DNA of 36,361 nt from Bacteroidota bacterium (GCA_020846365.1 JADLEA010000415.1:1-36361), one strand, 5' to 3'; positions 27,320-35,984 are shown, counted from the stretch's first letter. The notes: a model not told the origin generated them from the letters alone. Translations and numbers: made by a program.

Positions 27320-28099
27320 ATGGTGCGGGTTAAACAATTCATAAGGGACCTGTTTGCCCGCTCCCGCTCAGCCGATGAGGAGGCCTGTGAAGACCTCCCG
27401 GCGTCCCTTGACAACACCACCCTGCAAAACCTCGAGCACGTCCTGGATTACCGCGTCCGCAGGAAAGACCTGTTCATCCAGGCGCTCCTCCACCGCTCGT
27501 TTCCTCAAAGCACGTCCCAACCCAACCTCTCGAATGAGCGGCTCGAATTCCTGGGCGATTCTGTGTTAAACCTCATCGTCGGAGAGTATCTGTACCGCAC
27601 GTACCCCCGGGCGCCCGAGGGGGATCTCACGAAATTCCGCTCCCGCCTTGTCAACCGCAAGGCCCTTGCCGTCTACGGGAAAAACCTCCGTCTTTCCACG
27701 TTCATTCTGATGAGCCCCAGCGCCGCGCAGTCCGTCGGAAAGGGATACGAGACCATCATTTCGGATACCTTCGAGGCGCTCGTCGCCGCGATCTATCTGG
27801 ACAGCGGGTTTGACGCCGCCCGCCAGTTCGTCGAACGCCAGGTCGCCGCCGCATTCTCCCACGGCACCATTGCCACCTCGGACGAAAACTACAAGAGCCG
27901 GCTCCTGGAATACGCGCAATCGCAGGGCTTCGGCGTTCCGCGCTATACGATCATCAAGGAAGAGGGGCCTGATCACGACCGTACCTTTACGGTCGAAGTT
28001 TTTCTCAAGAGCGAGCGCCAGGGCGAGGGTTCCGGCAAGAACAAGAAGGAAGCCGAGCAGGCTGCAGCCAAACAAGCGCTCGACCACCTTCACGCATAA
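27320..28099 (+). CDS. rnc: Ribonuclease III
   Basis: LLHRSFPQSTSQPNLSNERLEFLGDSVLNLIVGEYLYRTYPRAPEGDLTKFRSRLVNRKALA...SDTFEALVAAIYLDSGFDAA; C-terminal dsRBD GSGKNKKEAEQAAAKQAL. Confidence 0.96.
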   Translation: MVRVKQFIRDLFARSRSADEEACEDLPASLDNTTLQNLEHVLDYRVRRKDLFIQALLHRSFPQSTSQPNLSNERLEFLGDSVLNLIVGEYLYRTYPRAPEGDLTKFRSRLVNRKALAVYGKNLRLSTFILMSPSAAQSVGKGYETIISDTFEALVAAIYLDSGFDAARQFVERQVAAAFSHGTIATSDENYKSRLLEYAQSQGFGVPRYTIIKEEGPDHDRTFTVEVFLKSERQGEGSGKNKKEAEQAAAKQALDHLHA

Positions 28100-28106
28100 G
28101 ACGCCC

Positions 28107-29459
28107 ATGCCCCCCCCTCACTCCTCCGACGCCTGCCGGATTCTGCTCGTTTGTGTTGCGTCCTTGGGGTGCGCGATGCTTGGCGCATTCGGCCATGCGC
28201 AAGACACTCCGGAAGGACTCTTTCCCTCCCTGGGCACCGTTGACACCGTGATCATCGTCGGGAATGCCTCTACCAAAGAGTATGTGATCCTGAATGAGAT
28301 GAGCATCAGGCCGGGGACCTCCATTACGCTTCCTCTCCTGGAGTATGACCGCGCCCGTATCTACAGTCTGGGGCTTTTCACCTCGGTGGATCTTTCCCTG
28401 GATACTTTGAGCGCGCTCCGGTCGCTGATTGTTCTTGTTAGTGAGCGCTGGCACTATTTCCCCGTACCGGTCATCGGATTCCGGGACGGAGACCCGAAGA
28501 AAGTGTACTATGGCGCGGGGTTCATGCATAACAATTTCCAGGGGCGCAACCAGAAGCTGTTTACCTCTCTTGTCCTCGGCTACAATCCTTCCGCGCAGAT
28601 TTCCTTCCGGGAACCCCTGATCGATCCGGAGCACCGTCTTTCCTTCTCCACGGGGGCGGCCTTCAGCCGCGTGCGGAACAAGAGCGAGATCGAGGCGGAG
28701 GTCACCGGAGATTTTGACGAGCTCCATTATGATTTCGCCGCGGGCATCGGCAAACGGCTCACCCTCTTCGAAAGCGTGAACCTCAGTCTTACCTATCAGG
28801 TGGTGGAGGTCTCCTCTTACCGCCCGCTGCGAACGGTGTCGAGCAGCGGTATTGACCGGTTCTTTTCGGTCACGGCATCCTACGGCTATGACTCGCGCGA
28901 TCTCCGGGAGTATCCGTCCCGCGGCCTCTCACTCGGGGCCTCCCTTACCAAACACGGACTCGGCACTTCCGATGTCAACTTCGCCCGCTTCGGCTCGGAC
29001 ATCCGCGGGTATCTTCCGCTCAACTCCCTGTTCACGCTTGCGGGGAGAGTGACCGGGAGCATTGTCTCCGGCGGGACCGTGCCGACGTACGCGCGCATGT
29101 ACTTCGGCTACGGGGAACGTATCCGCGGGTACTTCAAGTCCGTGCTGGAGGGAGAGAACCTTCTCGGTTCCAGCATCGAGTTTCGCTTCCTGCTTCTTCC
29201 TGTACGGGTATTCCGGCTACCAACGACTCTGCTCCCGGACGAGTTCACGGTGTGGCAGTTCGGCATCAGCCTTGCCGTTTTCGCCGATGCGGGAACAACT
29301 TGGTTTCGCGGCGAGCCGCTTGCAGTGGACCGTTTCCTCTCGGGATATGGAGGAGGTATCCGGTTTCTCCTCCCGTACGGGATCGTCGCCCGCACGGAGT
29401 ATGCGCTCAACAACTACGGCAAAGGACAGTTCATTCTTGACTTCCGAACGCCCTTCTGA
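28107..29459 (+). CDS. Omp85/BamA-TamA-like outer membrane protein with a single POTRA-like domain
   Basis: Signal peptide then VDTVIIVGNASTKEYVILNEMSIRPGTSITLPLLEYDRARIYSLGLFTSVDLSL (POTRA-like) and barrel (YYGAGFMHNNFQGRNQKLFTSLVLGYNPSAQISFREPLID...SYGYDSRDLREYPSRGLSLGASL...GYGERIRGYFKSVLEGENLLGSSIEFRF...FADAGTTW). Confidence 0.85.
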   Translation: MPPPHSSDACRILLVCVASLGCAMLGAFGHAQDTPEGLFPSLGTVDTVIIVGNASTKEYVILNEMSIRPGTSITLPLLEYDRARIYSLGLFTSVDLSLDTLSALRSLIVLVSERWHYFPVPVIGFRDGDPKKVYYGAGFMHNNFQGRNQKLFTSLVLGYNPSAQISFREPLIDPEHRLSFSTGAAFSRVRNKSEIEAEVTGDFDELHYDFAAGIGKRLTLFESVNLSLTYQVVEVSSYRPLRTVSSSGIDRFFSVTASYGYDSRDLREYPSRGLSLGASLTKHGLGTSDVNFARFGSDIRGYLPLNSLFTLAGRVTGSIVSGGTVPTYARMYFGYGERIRGYFKSVLEGENLLGSSIEFRFLLLPVRVFRLPTTLLPDEFTVWQFGISLAVFADAGTTWFRGEPLAVDRFLSGYGGGIRFLLPYGIVARTEYALNNYGKGQFILDFRTPF

Positions 29460-30231
29460 TTCCCCGGCCGCTCCCGGGCCTCCGCACGGGCTGGAGTACT
29501 TCTTCGCCGATCCTTCAGCGATCTCAGGGGACGCCGTGCACATTGAAGGGGAGGAGTATGCGCACCTCACGCATGTCATGCGCCGGCGTGAAGGAGACAT
29601 CATTGGCATCATCGACGGGCAGGGTATGGCATATGTCGTGGCGATCACGGCGCTGGAGAAACGCCGCGCCACCGGCACGATTCAATCACGACACCCCTTC
29701 CTTCACGAACATCCCGTGGCCGTCACGCTGGCGGCCGCGATCCTGAAGAACCCTTCCCGCTTCGATACCATGATCGAGAAGGTTACCGAACTAGGCATCC
29801 GTTCGTTCATACCGCTGTTCACGGAACGAACCATTCCCCGGCATGCACGCACCGATCGCTGGCAGAAGCTGGCATTGGCTGCGGCGAAACAGTCCGGACG
29901 CTCGGTCATCCCCCACATCCTTCCCGCAGTAACCTTCGAAGAGTTTCTCGGTCAGGCATCCTCTCATGGGGTCCGGCGGTGGATCCTGCACGAAGAAGCA
30001 ACGGAAGAGTTGCCGCGCGACCCGGTGAAGCCGGAGGCAACGGACGAACCGCACGGTGCGCTGGCGCAGAACGCGGAAACGCATACGCTCTTGATCGGAC
30101 CGGAGGGAGGATTCACCGATGGGGAGGTGGCGCTGGCAACGGCACGGGGCTACCGCGCCGTCTCTCTGGGGACTCGACGGTTACGAAGCGAAACGGCGGC
30201 CATTGCGGCCGCCGCGAGAGTGTTGTCGTAG
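29437..30231 (+). CDS. rsmE: 16S rRNA (uracil1498-N3)-methyltransferase RsmE
   Basis: YFFADPSAISGDAVHIEGEEYAHLTHVMRRREGDIIGIIDGQG...MIEKVTELGIRSFIPLFTERT...HTLLIGPEGGFTDGEVALATARGYRAVSLGTRRLRSETAAIAAAARVL. TTG 29437 is the likely start (overlaps the upstream gene by 23 nt). Confidence 0.9.
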   Translation: MTSERPSDSPAAPGPPHGLEYFFADPSAISGDAVHIEGEEYAHLTHVMRRREGDIIGIIDGQGMAYVVAITALEKRRATGTIQSRHPFLHEHPVAVTLAAAILKNPSRFDTMIEKVTELGIRSFIPLFTERTIPRHARTDRWQKLALAAAKQSGRSVIPHILPAVTFEEFLGQASSHGVRRWILHEEATEELPRDPVKPEATDEPHGALAQNAETHTLLIGPEGGFTDGEVALATARGYRAVSLGTRRLRSETAAIAAAARVLS

Positions 30232-30275
30232 TGCCTGCTGCCGCGTGACGCCACCCGGCCGCAGGGGGGGGTCTG

Positions 30276-30902
30276 CTATTTCTTCTGGAGATGTTCCTCC
30301 ACGATCGCCTGGATTTCCTCGAGCATCAGTGCGCTCGTGGAGAGCAGCGACTGCACCTCATCTTCTTTCCACCCCACGAATTCAGGATCGTCCAGACCGT
30401 TCAGGTTCGTGCGGACATTGAGCCCGGCGCCCTCGACTGCGGCATGCAGCATGAGAGCGCTGACGCCCGCGTCGGTCACCGAGTTGGTGTTCCCTTTCGC
30501 CGCAACCGCCTGCGCCAGCGCCAGAGCGTCGATGCAGTGTTTCATGACTTCCAGCGGAACGAGGGTTGCCTCCTTGGTCGCCTCACGAATGGCGGCTGCA
30601 CGGAGGGCCTTCTGGGGTTCGGTCTCCTTGGGCAGCGCGAAGGCTTCCATGACTTTGTTGAACGCAACCGTGTCGCGCTCAATCAACTCGGTGAATTGCT
30701 CCCGCAGATGCTCTGATTGCGCGAGAACGTTCTTCAACTCGTCCTCCACATCCGCGTACTTTTTCTTCCCGACGGTGAGATTGCAGACCATGGAAGTGAG
30801 CGCCGCGCCCAGCGCGCCGGAGAGTGCCGCTACGCTTCCTCCGCCGGGTGCCGGCGATGACGAGGCCAGTTCATCCAGAAATGCGTTCAGGGATTTGCGC
30901 AT
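30276..30902 (-). CDS. fchA: Methenyltetrahydrofolate cyclohydrolase / formiminotetrahydrofolate cyclodeaminase family
   Basis: MRKSLNAFLDELASSSPAPGGGSVAALSGALGAALTSMVCNLTVGKKKY, typical FTCD cyclodeaminase N-terminus. Confidence 0.88.
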   Translation of the reverse strand: MRKSLNAFLDELASSSPAPGGGSVAALSGALGAALTSMVCNLTVGKKKYADVEDELKNVLAQSEHLREQFTELIERDTVAFNKVMEAFALPKETEPQKALRAAAIREATKEATLVPLEVMKHCIDALALAQAVAAKGNTNSVTDAGVSALMLHAAVEGAGLNVRTNLNGLDDPEFVGWKEDEVQSLLSTSALMLEEIQAIVEEHLQKK

Positions 30903-30922
30903 GGGTCTACCGCATCCTTCCG

Positions 30923-31945
30923 TCAAGAAAGTTGATACTCAATCACTTTTTTTGCTGGATCGAAACGCTCCAGTTGGCTCAGACCGAGGCGCTCGATGGC
31001 GACCGTCAGGAGCGCGTGATCATCCGCCGCCTCGGGCGCGTAGTATTTGCCGGCCATCAACAGGGCCTCGCGCGGAGTGAGACCGACAATTTCGCTGCCA
31101 GTCACTTCCACGCCGAGCGTGGCGGCCTGCCGACGCACCTCTTCAAACGCGACATGAGGCGGTGTGACCTGGAAATTCACAAGGTTGATGGACACCTGTG
31201 CGATATGGTGAGCTTCCAGGAGCACGCCCATCGCCTTCACGGCCTTCAGGGTTCCGGGAATCATGACCTTCTGCCCCCGTGCATCCAACGTTGGTTCACC
31301 GTTCGCATCCTTCTTTACGCGGCCGCTCTCGCGGATCCGGAGGGCGATTTCCTGCGCGATCTTCGGATCGTTAGTCTTCAGGTTTACATTGTATGCGATA
31401 AGGAATACCCGCGCACCCGTGACGGTCGCACCCGACTGCTCGTTCATCTCGGCCGGTCCGAAGTCCGGAATCCACTCCGGATCGCGCAATTTGCTGGCGA
31501 GCCCCTCGTATTCTCCTTTGCGGATCGCGGCGAGATTGCGCCGCTCGGGACGTGTCGCCGCCTCCTCGTACAAATACACGGGAATCCGGAGCTCCTCTCC
31601 AACCCTCCGGCCGTATTCCCGCGCCAGCTGAACGCATTCCGCCATCGTCACTCCCGCAACCGGTACAAAGGGTACAACGTCCGTCGCGCCGATGCGCGGA
31701 TGCTCTCCCTTGTGCTGCCGCATGTCGATCAACCGCGCGGCGGTGCGGGTCGCCTGAAAGGCCGCCTCTCCGATCGATTGCGGCGCCCCGACAAATGTCA
31801 CGACAGTCCGGTGGTAATCCTTGTCCGGCTCCGCACTCAGCAGCGTCACACCGTGCACGGATCGAATGGCCTCTCCGATTGCTCCGATGATGTTCAGGTC
31901 CCGCCCCTCACTGAAATTCGGGACACACTCAACAATGGCTGGCAT
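30923..31945 (-). CDS. ftcD: Glutamate formimidoyltransferase
   Basis: MPAIVECVPNFSEGRDLNIIGAIGEAIRSVHGVTLLSAEPDKDYHRTVVTFVGAP...HKGEHPRIGATDVVPFVPV. Confidence 0.93.
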   Translation of the reverse strand: MPAIVECVPNFSEGRDLNIIGAIGEAIRSVHGVTLLSAEPDKDYHRTVVTFVGAPQSIGEAAFQATRTAARLIDMRQHKGEHPRIGATDVVPFVPVAGVTMAECVQLAREYGRRVGEELRIPVYLYEEAATRPERRNLAAIRKGEYEGLASKLRDPEWIPDFGPAEMNEQSGATVTGARVFLIAYNVNLKTNDPKIAQEIALRIRESGRVKKDANGEPTLDARGQKVMIPGTLKAVKAMGVLLEAHHIAQVSINLVNFQVTPPHVAFEEVRRQAATLGVEVTGSEIVGLTPREALLMAGKYYAPEAADDHALLTVAIERLGLSQLERFDPAKKVIEYQLS

Positions 31946-31956
31946 GGCTGCTCCGG

Positions 31957-33204
31957 TTAGGGGATCTCAAGAAGGGTTCCGTTTTTGACGGTATGGCGGA
32001 TGTGATTGGTGCCGAAGTGGTAGACCAGGTGCCGCACGTCCGGGACATCGGCAATGAGAATGTCTGCCTGCTTCCCCACCTCGATGCTGCCGTGGGTGGC
32101 GGAAAGGTTGAGCGCCGCAGCGCCATGCAGCGTCGAGGCGGTGATGGCCTCCTCGGGGGCCATGCCCATGTGCGTACAGGCAATGGTCATCATCAGCGGC
32201 ATGGAAGAGGACATGCACGAACCCGGGTTGAAGTCCGACGCGATCGCCACCGGCACTCCTCCGTCGATGAGATCCCTGGCAGGCGCGTACCCGTGGTTCA
32301 GGAAAAAGGAAACGCCGGGCAGCAGGCCCGCCACAACCTGCCCATCGCGCAGCGCCCGAATGCCTTCGGGCGTAACATGCTCAAGATGATCGGCCGACAC
32401 CGCTCCGATCCGGCCTGCAAGTTCCGCTCCGCCGTACGAAACGAGTTCTTCCGCGTGGATCTTGGGAAGCATCCCCCATGCCCGGCCGGCGCTCAAGACT
32501 GCCTCAGATTGCGGAAGCGTGAAGTACCCCTTTTCACAGAAGACGTCACAGAACACTGCAAGGTGTTTTTTGCCGGCATACGGAATCATCTTCTCGCACA
32601 CAAGGCGGACGTACCCGTCTGCGTCGCCGCGGAACTCCGGCGGAACGGCGTGGGCACCAAGGAATGTCGGGACCACGGTCGCCATTTCCTCCTCCCGCAG
32701 TTCATGGAGTGCCTCAAGCATCTTGATTTCGGAATCCATGTCCAGACCGTACCCGGTCTTGATCTCGACGGTTGTCGTTCCCTGCTTCATCACGGTCGAC
32801 AGATGCGCCGCCGTGGATCGCTTCAGTTCCTTTTTCGACGCCGCCCGGACGTGACGCACGGTATTCAGGATTCCCCCGCCTTTTTCCGCTATCTCCTGGT
32901 AGGTGGCCCCGCGGGCGCGCAGGCCGAACTCCTCAACTCTGTCCCCCGCAAACATCATGTGCGTATGCGAATCCACAAATCCGGGGAGCACCACCGCATC
33001 CGAGGCGTCGAGTTCCGGGATATCATCGGGGAGCGGCTCCGTAAGGGAAGTCATCGGGCCGACCCAGGCGATTTTCCCTTCGCGGCAGAGCACACCCGCG
33101 TCCCGGATGATACCCAGTTCCTTCATCTCAGGACCGAGGCGAAACCGTTGCCCGTGGGCTGCCACGGTGACAAGCTCGCGGATGTTCTTGATAAGCAGAT
33201 TCAT
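31957..33204 (-). CDS. hutI: Imidazolonepropionase
   Basis: MNLLIKNIRELVT...VVLPGFVDSHTHMMFAGDRVEEFGLRARGATYQEIAEKGGGILNTVRHVRAASKKEL...EIKTGYGLDMDSEIKMLEALHEL...DVFCEKGYFTLPQSEAVL...SADHLEHVT. Confidence 0.95.
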   Translation of the reverse strand: MNLLIKNIRELVTVAAHGQRFRLGPEMKELGIIRDAGVLCREGKIAWVGPMTSLTEPLPDDIPELDASDAVVLPGFVDSHTHMMFAGDRVEEFGLRARGATYQEIAEKGGGILNTVRHVRAASKKELKRSTAAHLSTVMKQGTTTVEIKTGYGLDMDSEIKMLEALHELREEEMATVVPTFLGAHAVPPEFRGDADGYVRLVCEKMIPYAGKKHLAVFCDVFCEKGYFTLPQSEAVLSAGRAWGMLPKIHAEELVSYGGAELAGRIGAVSADHLEHVTPEGIRALRDGQVVAGLLPGVSFFLNHGYAPARDLIDGGVPVAIASDFNPGSCMSSSMPLMMTIACTHMGMAPEEAITASTLHGAAALNLSATHGSIEVGKQADILIADVPDVRHLVYHFGTNHIRHTVKNGTLLEIP

Positions 33205-33212
33205 TCTGCCCC

Positions 33213-33241
33213 AAGATACCAAAACTCCGCTGGAACTTCAA
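33213..33241 (-). promoter_or_regulatory. sigma70-like promoter for hutI: TTGAAG-N17-TATCTT
   Basis: Reverse strand TTGAAG ttccagcggagttttgg TATCTT, then ggggcaga and ATG at 33204. Confidence 0.6.
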
Positions 33242-33400
33242 CCCGCCCGCTGAGGGCAATGGGGACTCGTGGGGTCCGGATGCAGATCTGTTGCGTGGTC
33301 ACGCATCGGGTTGTCACATATCTGTGCGATCACGCGCCGTGTTGCTCCCGACCCGAGTCGAAGCCCTCGCATCGCGCTATCGCCTGTCCGGGCGACTACG

Positions 33401-34522
33401 CTACTGTGTACGACGGGAGATCTCTTGCTGCAGGAGGGGAGAAAGTTGGGGTAGGCCGGGATCCTGTTTCATGAGCCGGAGGTAGGTCATGAAGAACACG
33501 TTGGGACCTTTGCGAATGGTTTCCACCAGTGCAACGCGGCCGAGCGTTTGATCGATCTGCCGGGCGATGATCATGCCGGTGATGGAGCCATAGCTCTCCC
33601 AGTATCCGGAGGTGTTGGCATTGCGAAGGATGTCGGCGGCGCGGGGAGGAGCTAGACGGGGCGAGAGCAATTCTGCGGCAGCGTTGTTGAACTGCTCAAA
33701 CGCTTGCTGCGCCCGCTGCAATCCATCCTGCGGCAGACGCCCCTGACTCCGCTGGATCAGCGAGAGGTAGTAGGCAACGCCCTCATTGTGCGCGAGATCC
33801 ATCAACTCGTCGAGCGGTTGGAGCGGTGAAGCATAATACGCCTGCCATTCCGGCGTCGTGGTCTTGTATTCGCCGAAGGCCGCATGAAACACCTCGTGCG
33901 CGACGACGCTCAGTAGGCCGATGAACCGTTCATCCGTGGAAGACCCATAGTGCACGGCCTTCGCCAGGTTCACCACGATCACCTGCTCTCCCTCCTGCTC
34001 TCCTGCGGGGCGCGGCACGTGGCCTTCCCATGTGACACGAACCACGAAGGCATCGATATTCTGGTGTCCGAAAGCCACGACGTACATGGGGATCCGTGCG
34101 TTCACCCGCGCATCGCCCGGAAAGAGTTGCTCCACCGTACTCACCACGCGCTGCCCGAAATTGCGGCGGCGGAGTTCCTGTAGCAGCTCACCAATCGGGG
34201 CGGCATTTGCTCGCGCCTCTCTCATCCGAAACAGGTCTTCCCCGTCGCTCTGGTTGAATTTGGCCGCCGCCAGACTTTGTTCAAGGTCGGCTGTCTGAAG
34301 CTGCCGACGTGCGAGCATCCCGGTAATGGCCAGTGCGAGTTGGCTTCCCCTGAGTGAGGCGATTTCCGCGGGACGGCCCGACAGCCCGGTGTAGAGCTCT
34401 ATGGATTTGTCGGCCGACGCATAGTTCACATCCAGGGCCAGCGAAAACTGACCGTGCGGCTGGGCAGCCACCCGGGCGGCGCACAGCAGCAGGACGAGCG
34501 CGCATACCCACGCGGATCTCAT
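33401..34522 (-). CDS. Putative secreted zincin-like metallopeptidase
   Basis: Signal peptide MRSAWVCALVLLLCAARVAAQ; VVAHEVFHAAFGEY...DLAHNEGVAYYL (HExxH plus downstream NEGxAxY). Confidence 0.6.
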   Translation of the reverse strand: MRSAWVCALVLLLCAARVAAQPHGQFSLALDVNYASADKSIELYTGLSGRPAEIASLRGSQLALAITGMLARRQLQTADLEQSLAAAKFNQSDGEDLFRMREARANAAPIGELLQELRRRNFGQRVVSTVEQLFPGDARVNARIPMYVVAFGHQNIDAFVVRVTWEGHVPRPAGEQEGEQVIVVNLAKAVHYGSSTDERFIGLLSVVAHEVFHAAFGEYKTTTPEWQAYYASPLQPLDELMDLAHNEGVAYYLSLIQRSQGRLPQDGLQRAQQAFEQFNNAAAELLSPRLAPPRAADILRNANTSGYWESYGSITGMIIARQIDQTLGRVALVETIRKGPNVFFMTYLRLMKQDPGLPQLSPLLQQEISRRTQ

Positions 34523-34523
34523 T

Positions 34524-35735
34524 TCAGTGCGCCTTTATGACGACCAGCGTCATATCATCATGTTGCGGGGCATCGCCAGCAAACTGCCGGACATCGTCGG
34601 TGAGACGGGCGATGATTTCCGGAGCGGTCAGCTGATCCAATTCCACGGCGCCCGCACTTTGCTCGACCCGTTCCATGCCGTAGGATTCGAGCCCCGCATT
34701 CATGGCCTCGGTAAACCCGTCGGTCAGCAGAAAGAGCATGTCTCCCGGCTGCAGTTGAAGAGAGAATTCCTCATACGCCGTGTCTTCACGCATGCCAAGC
34801 GGAAAGTGCACTCCCCTGCCATCAATCCACTGAAGAGTCCCGCCGCGCCGGAGCAATGGTTTGGTTTGCCCGGCGTTGGCAAAGTGAAACTTCTTCTCTT
34901 GCACGGAGATCGTGCCGAGGAGAAACGCAACAAATTGTCCCCGGCGGGAATGCTTGAATACCGCACGGTTCAGGTGTGTCAGAATCGCCGACGGTGAATC
35001 GGTCTGGCGGATCTCGCTGGCGAGGGCTCCGCTCGTGAAGACCGCCGACATCGCGGCTTCCATGCCCTTTCCCGAAACGTCGACGACGGACACGCAAAGC
35101 TCTTCCCGTCCGTTGTTGAGACATGAGAAATCGTAGAGATCGCCTCCCACCTCCTGCGCAGGAAGCGACATGCCGGCGACATCAAAGCCCTTCACGACCG
35201 GTTGCTCTTTGGGCATGAGAGAGACCTGTACACTGTGCGCGAGACGAAGCTCCGTTTGAAGCGTCTCTTTGCCGACACGTTCGAGGGAAACGAGCCAGGT
35301 CAGCAGGTTGACTCCGCCCAGGACAATGACTCCTGATATCACGAGGGGCATGAGCCCGGTGCCGACCTTCAGGAACGCCAGGACGACGCCGACGGCGATG
35401 AGGGTGAATGCACTGACAACGAGCCGGCGACGGTCTGCCGGAATCTCCTGCATGATCTGGTCGCTCCAGAGGAGCGAGAAGAAGAGGGCGTCTCTGATGC
35501 GCAGATCCTGCCCAGCCGTCTCGACCTTGCGCCGCGCCAGCTCCTTGCGCTCCCGGATGAGCGCGGTGATACGCTCCCAGGTGATGTACAAGATCCCGGC
35601 AATGACCATGTCGATGCCGAACCGGTCCCACCCGCCTCCGGATACTCCCACCATGAAGGCGCTGACCAGCTCGATAATGATCAGCAGCTTCAGGAGACTG
35701 ATGAGAATGCGTTTATAGCGAACCGGGTCGATCAT
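34524..35735 (-). CDS. PP2C/SpoIIE-family (RsbU-like) serine phosphatase with N-terminal TM region
   Basis: QTELRLAHSVQVSLMPKEQPVVKGFDVAGMSLPAQEVGGDLYDFSCLNNGREELCVSVVDVSGKGMEAAMSAVFTSGAL...LFLLTDGFTEAMN...QHDDMTLVVIKAH. Confidence 0.92.
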   Translation of the reverse strand: MIDPVRYKRILISLLKLLIIIELVSAFMVGVSGGGWDRFGIDMVIAGILYITWERITALIRERKELARRKVETAGQDLRIRDALFFSLLWSDQIMQEIPADRRRLVVSAFTLIAVGVVLAFLKVGTGLMPLVISGVIVLGGVNLLTWLVSLERVGKETLQTELRLAHSVQVSLMPKEQPVVKGFDVAGMSLPAQEVGGDLYDFSCLNNGREELCVSVVDVSGKGMEAAMSAVFTSGALASEIRQTDSPSAILTHLNRAVFKHSRRGQFVAFLLGTISVQEKKFHFANAGQTKPLLRRGGTLQWIDGRGVHFPLGMREDTAYEEFSLQLQPGDMLFLLTDGFTEAMNAGLESYGMERVEQSAGAVELDQLTAPEIIARLTDDVRQFAGDAPQHDDMTLVVIKAH

Positions 35736-35882
35736 GGCAGTACAGGAATATACGAAGAAGCATCAAGGATGTTCCTTCCGGCGACCGGTGGCGTCCGCAT
35801 AGCCGGCGCACGAGTGGACGGGCAGGCGGGGGTACTTGGGGAAGGCGGATTCCGTCCGGGAAAGCTCGCAAAGGACAAACAA

Positions 35883-35965
35883 GGAGCCGCGACCGGAAAC
35901 GTGCGTCCGCGCGTGCGCACACCTGGCGCAAAGTCCCGCGGATTCCGGTACCGGTCGGCGGCTCC
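35883..35965. other. Long-range inverted repeat / putative structured RNA element in a 249-nt intergenic region
   Basis: GGAGCCGCGACCGG (35883-35896) pairs with CCGGTC-g-GCGGCTCC (35951-35965) as 14 bp with one bulged G; an inner GTGCG/CGCAC pairing lies at 35901-35920. Confidence 0.45.
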
Positions 35966-35984
35966 CGTGTTCTCTCAACGCGTG

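Noticed and set aside
30264-30271. G8 tract between rsmE and fchA
   Set aside because: Lies between two convergent stop codons, so no plausible phase-variable target.
31993-33474. 493-aa plus-strand ORF
   Set aside because: Antisense to hutI and its promoter; no recognisable motifs.
35736-35984. SRP RNA, RNase P RNA or tmRNA in the intergenic region
   Set aside because: A partial GGAAGGA string is present but the diagnostic conserved cores of these RNAs are not.
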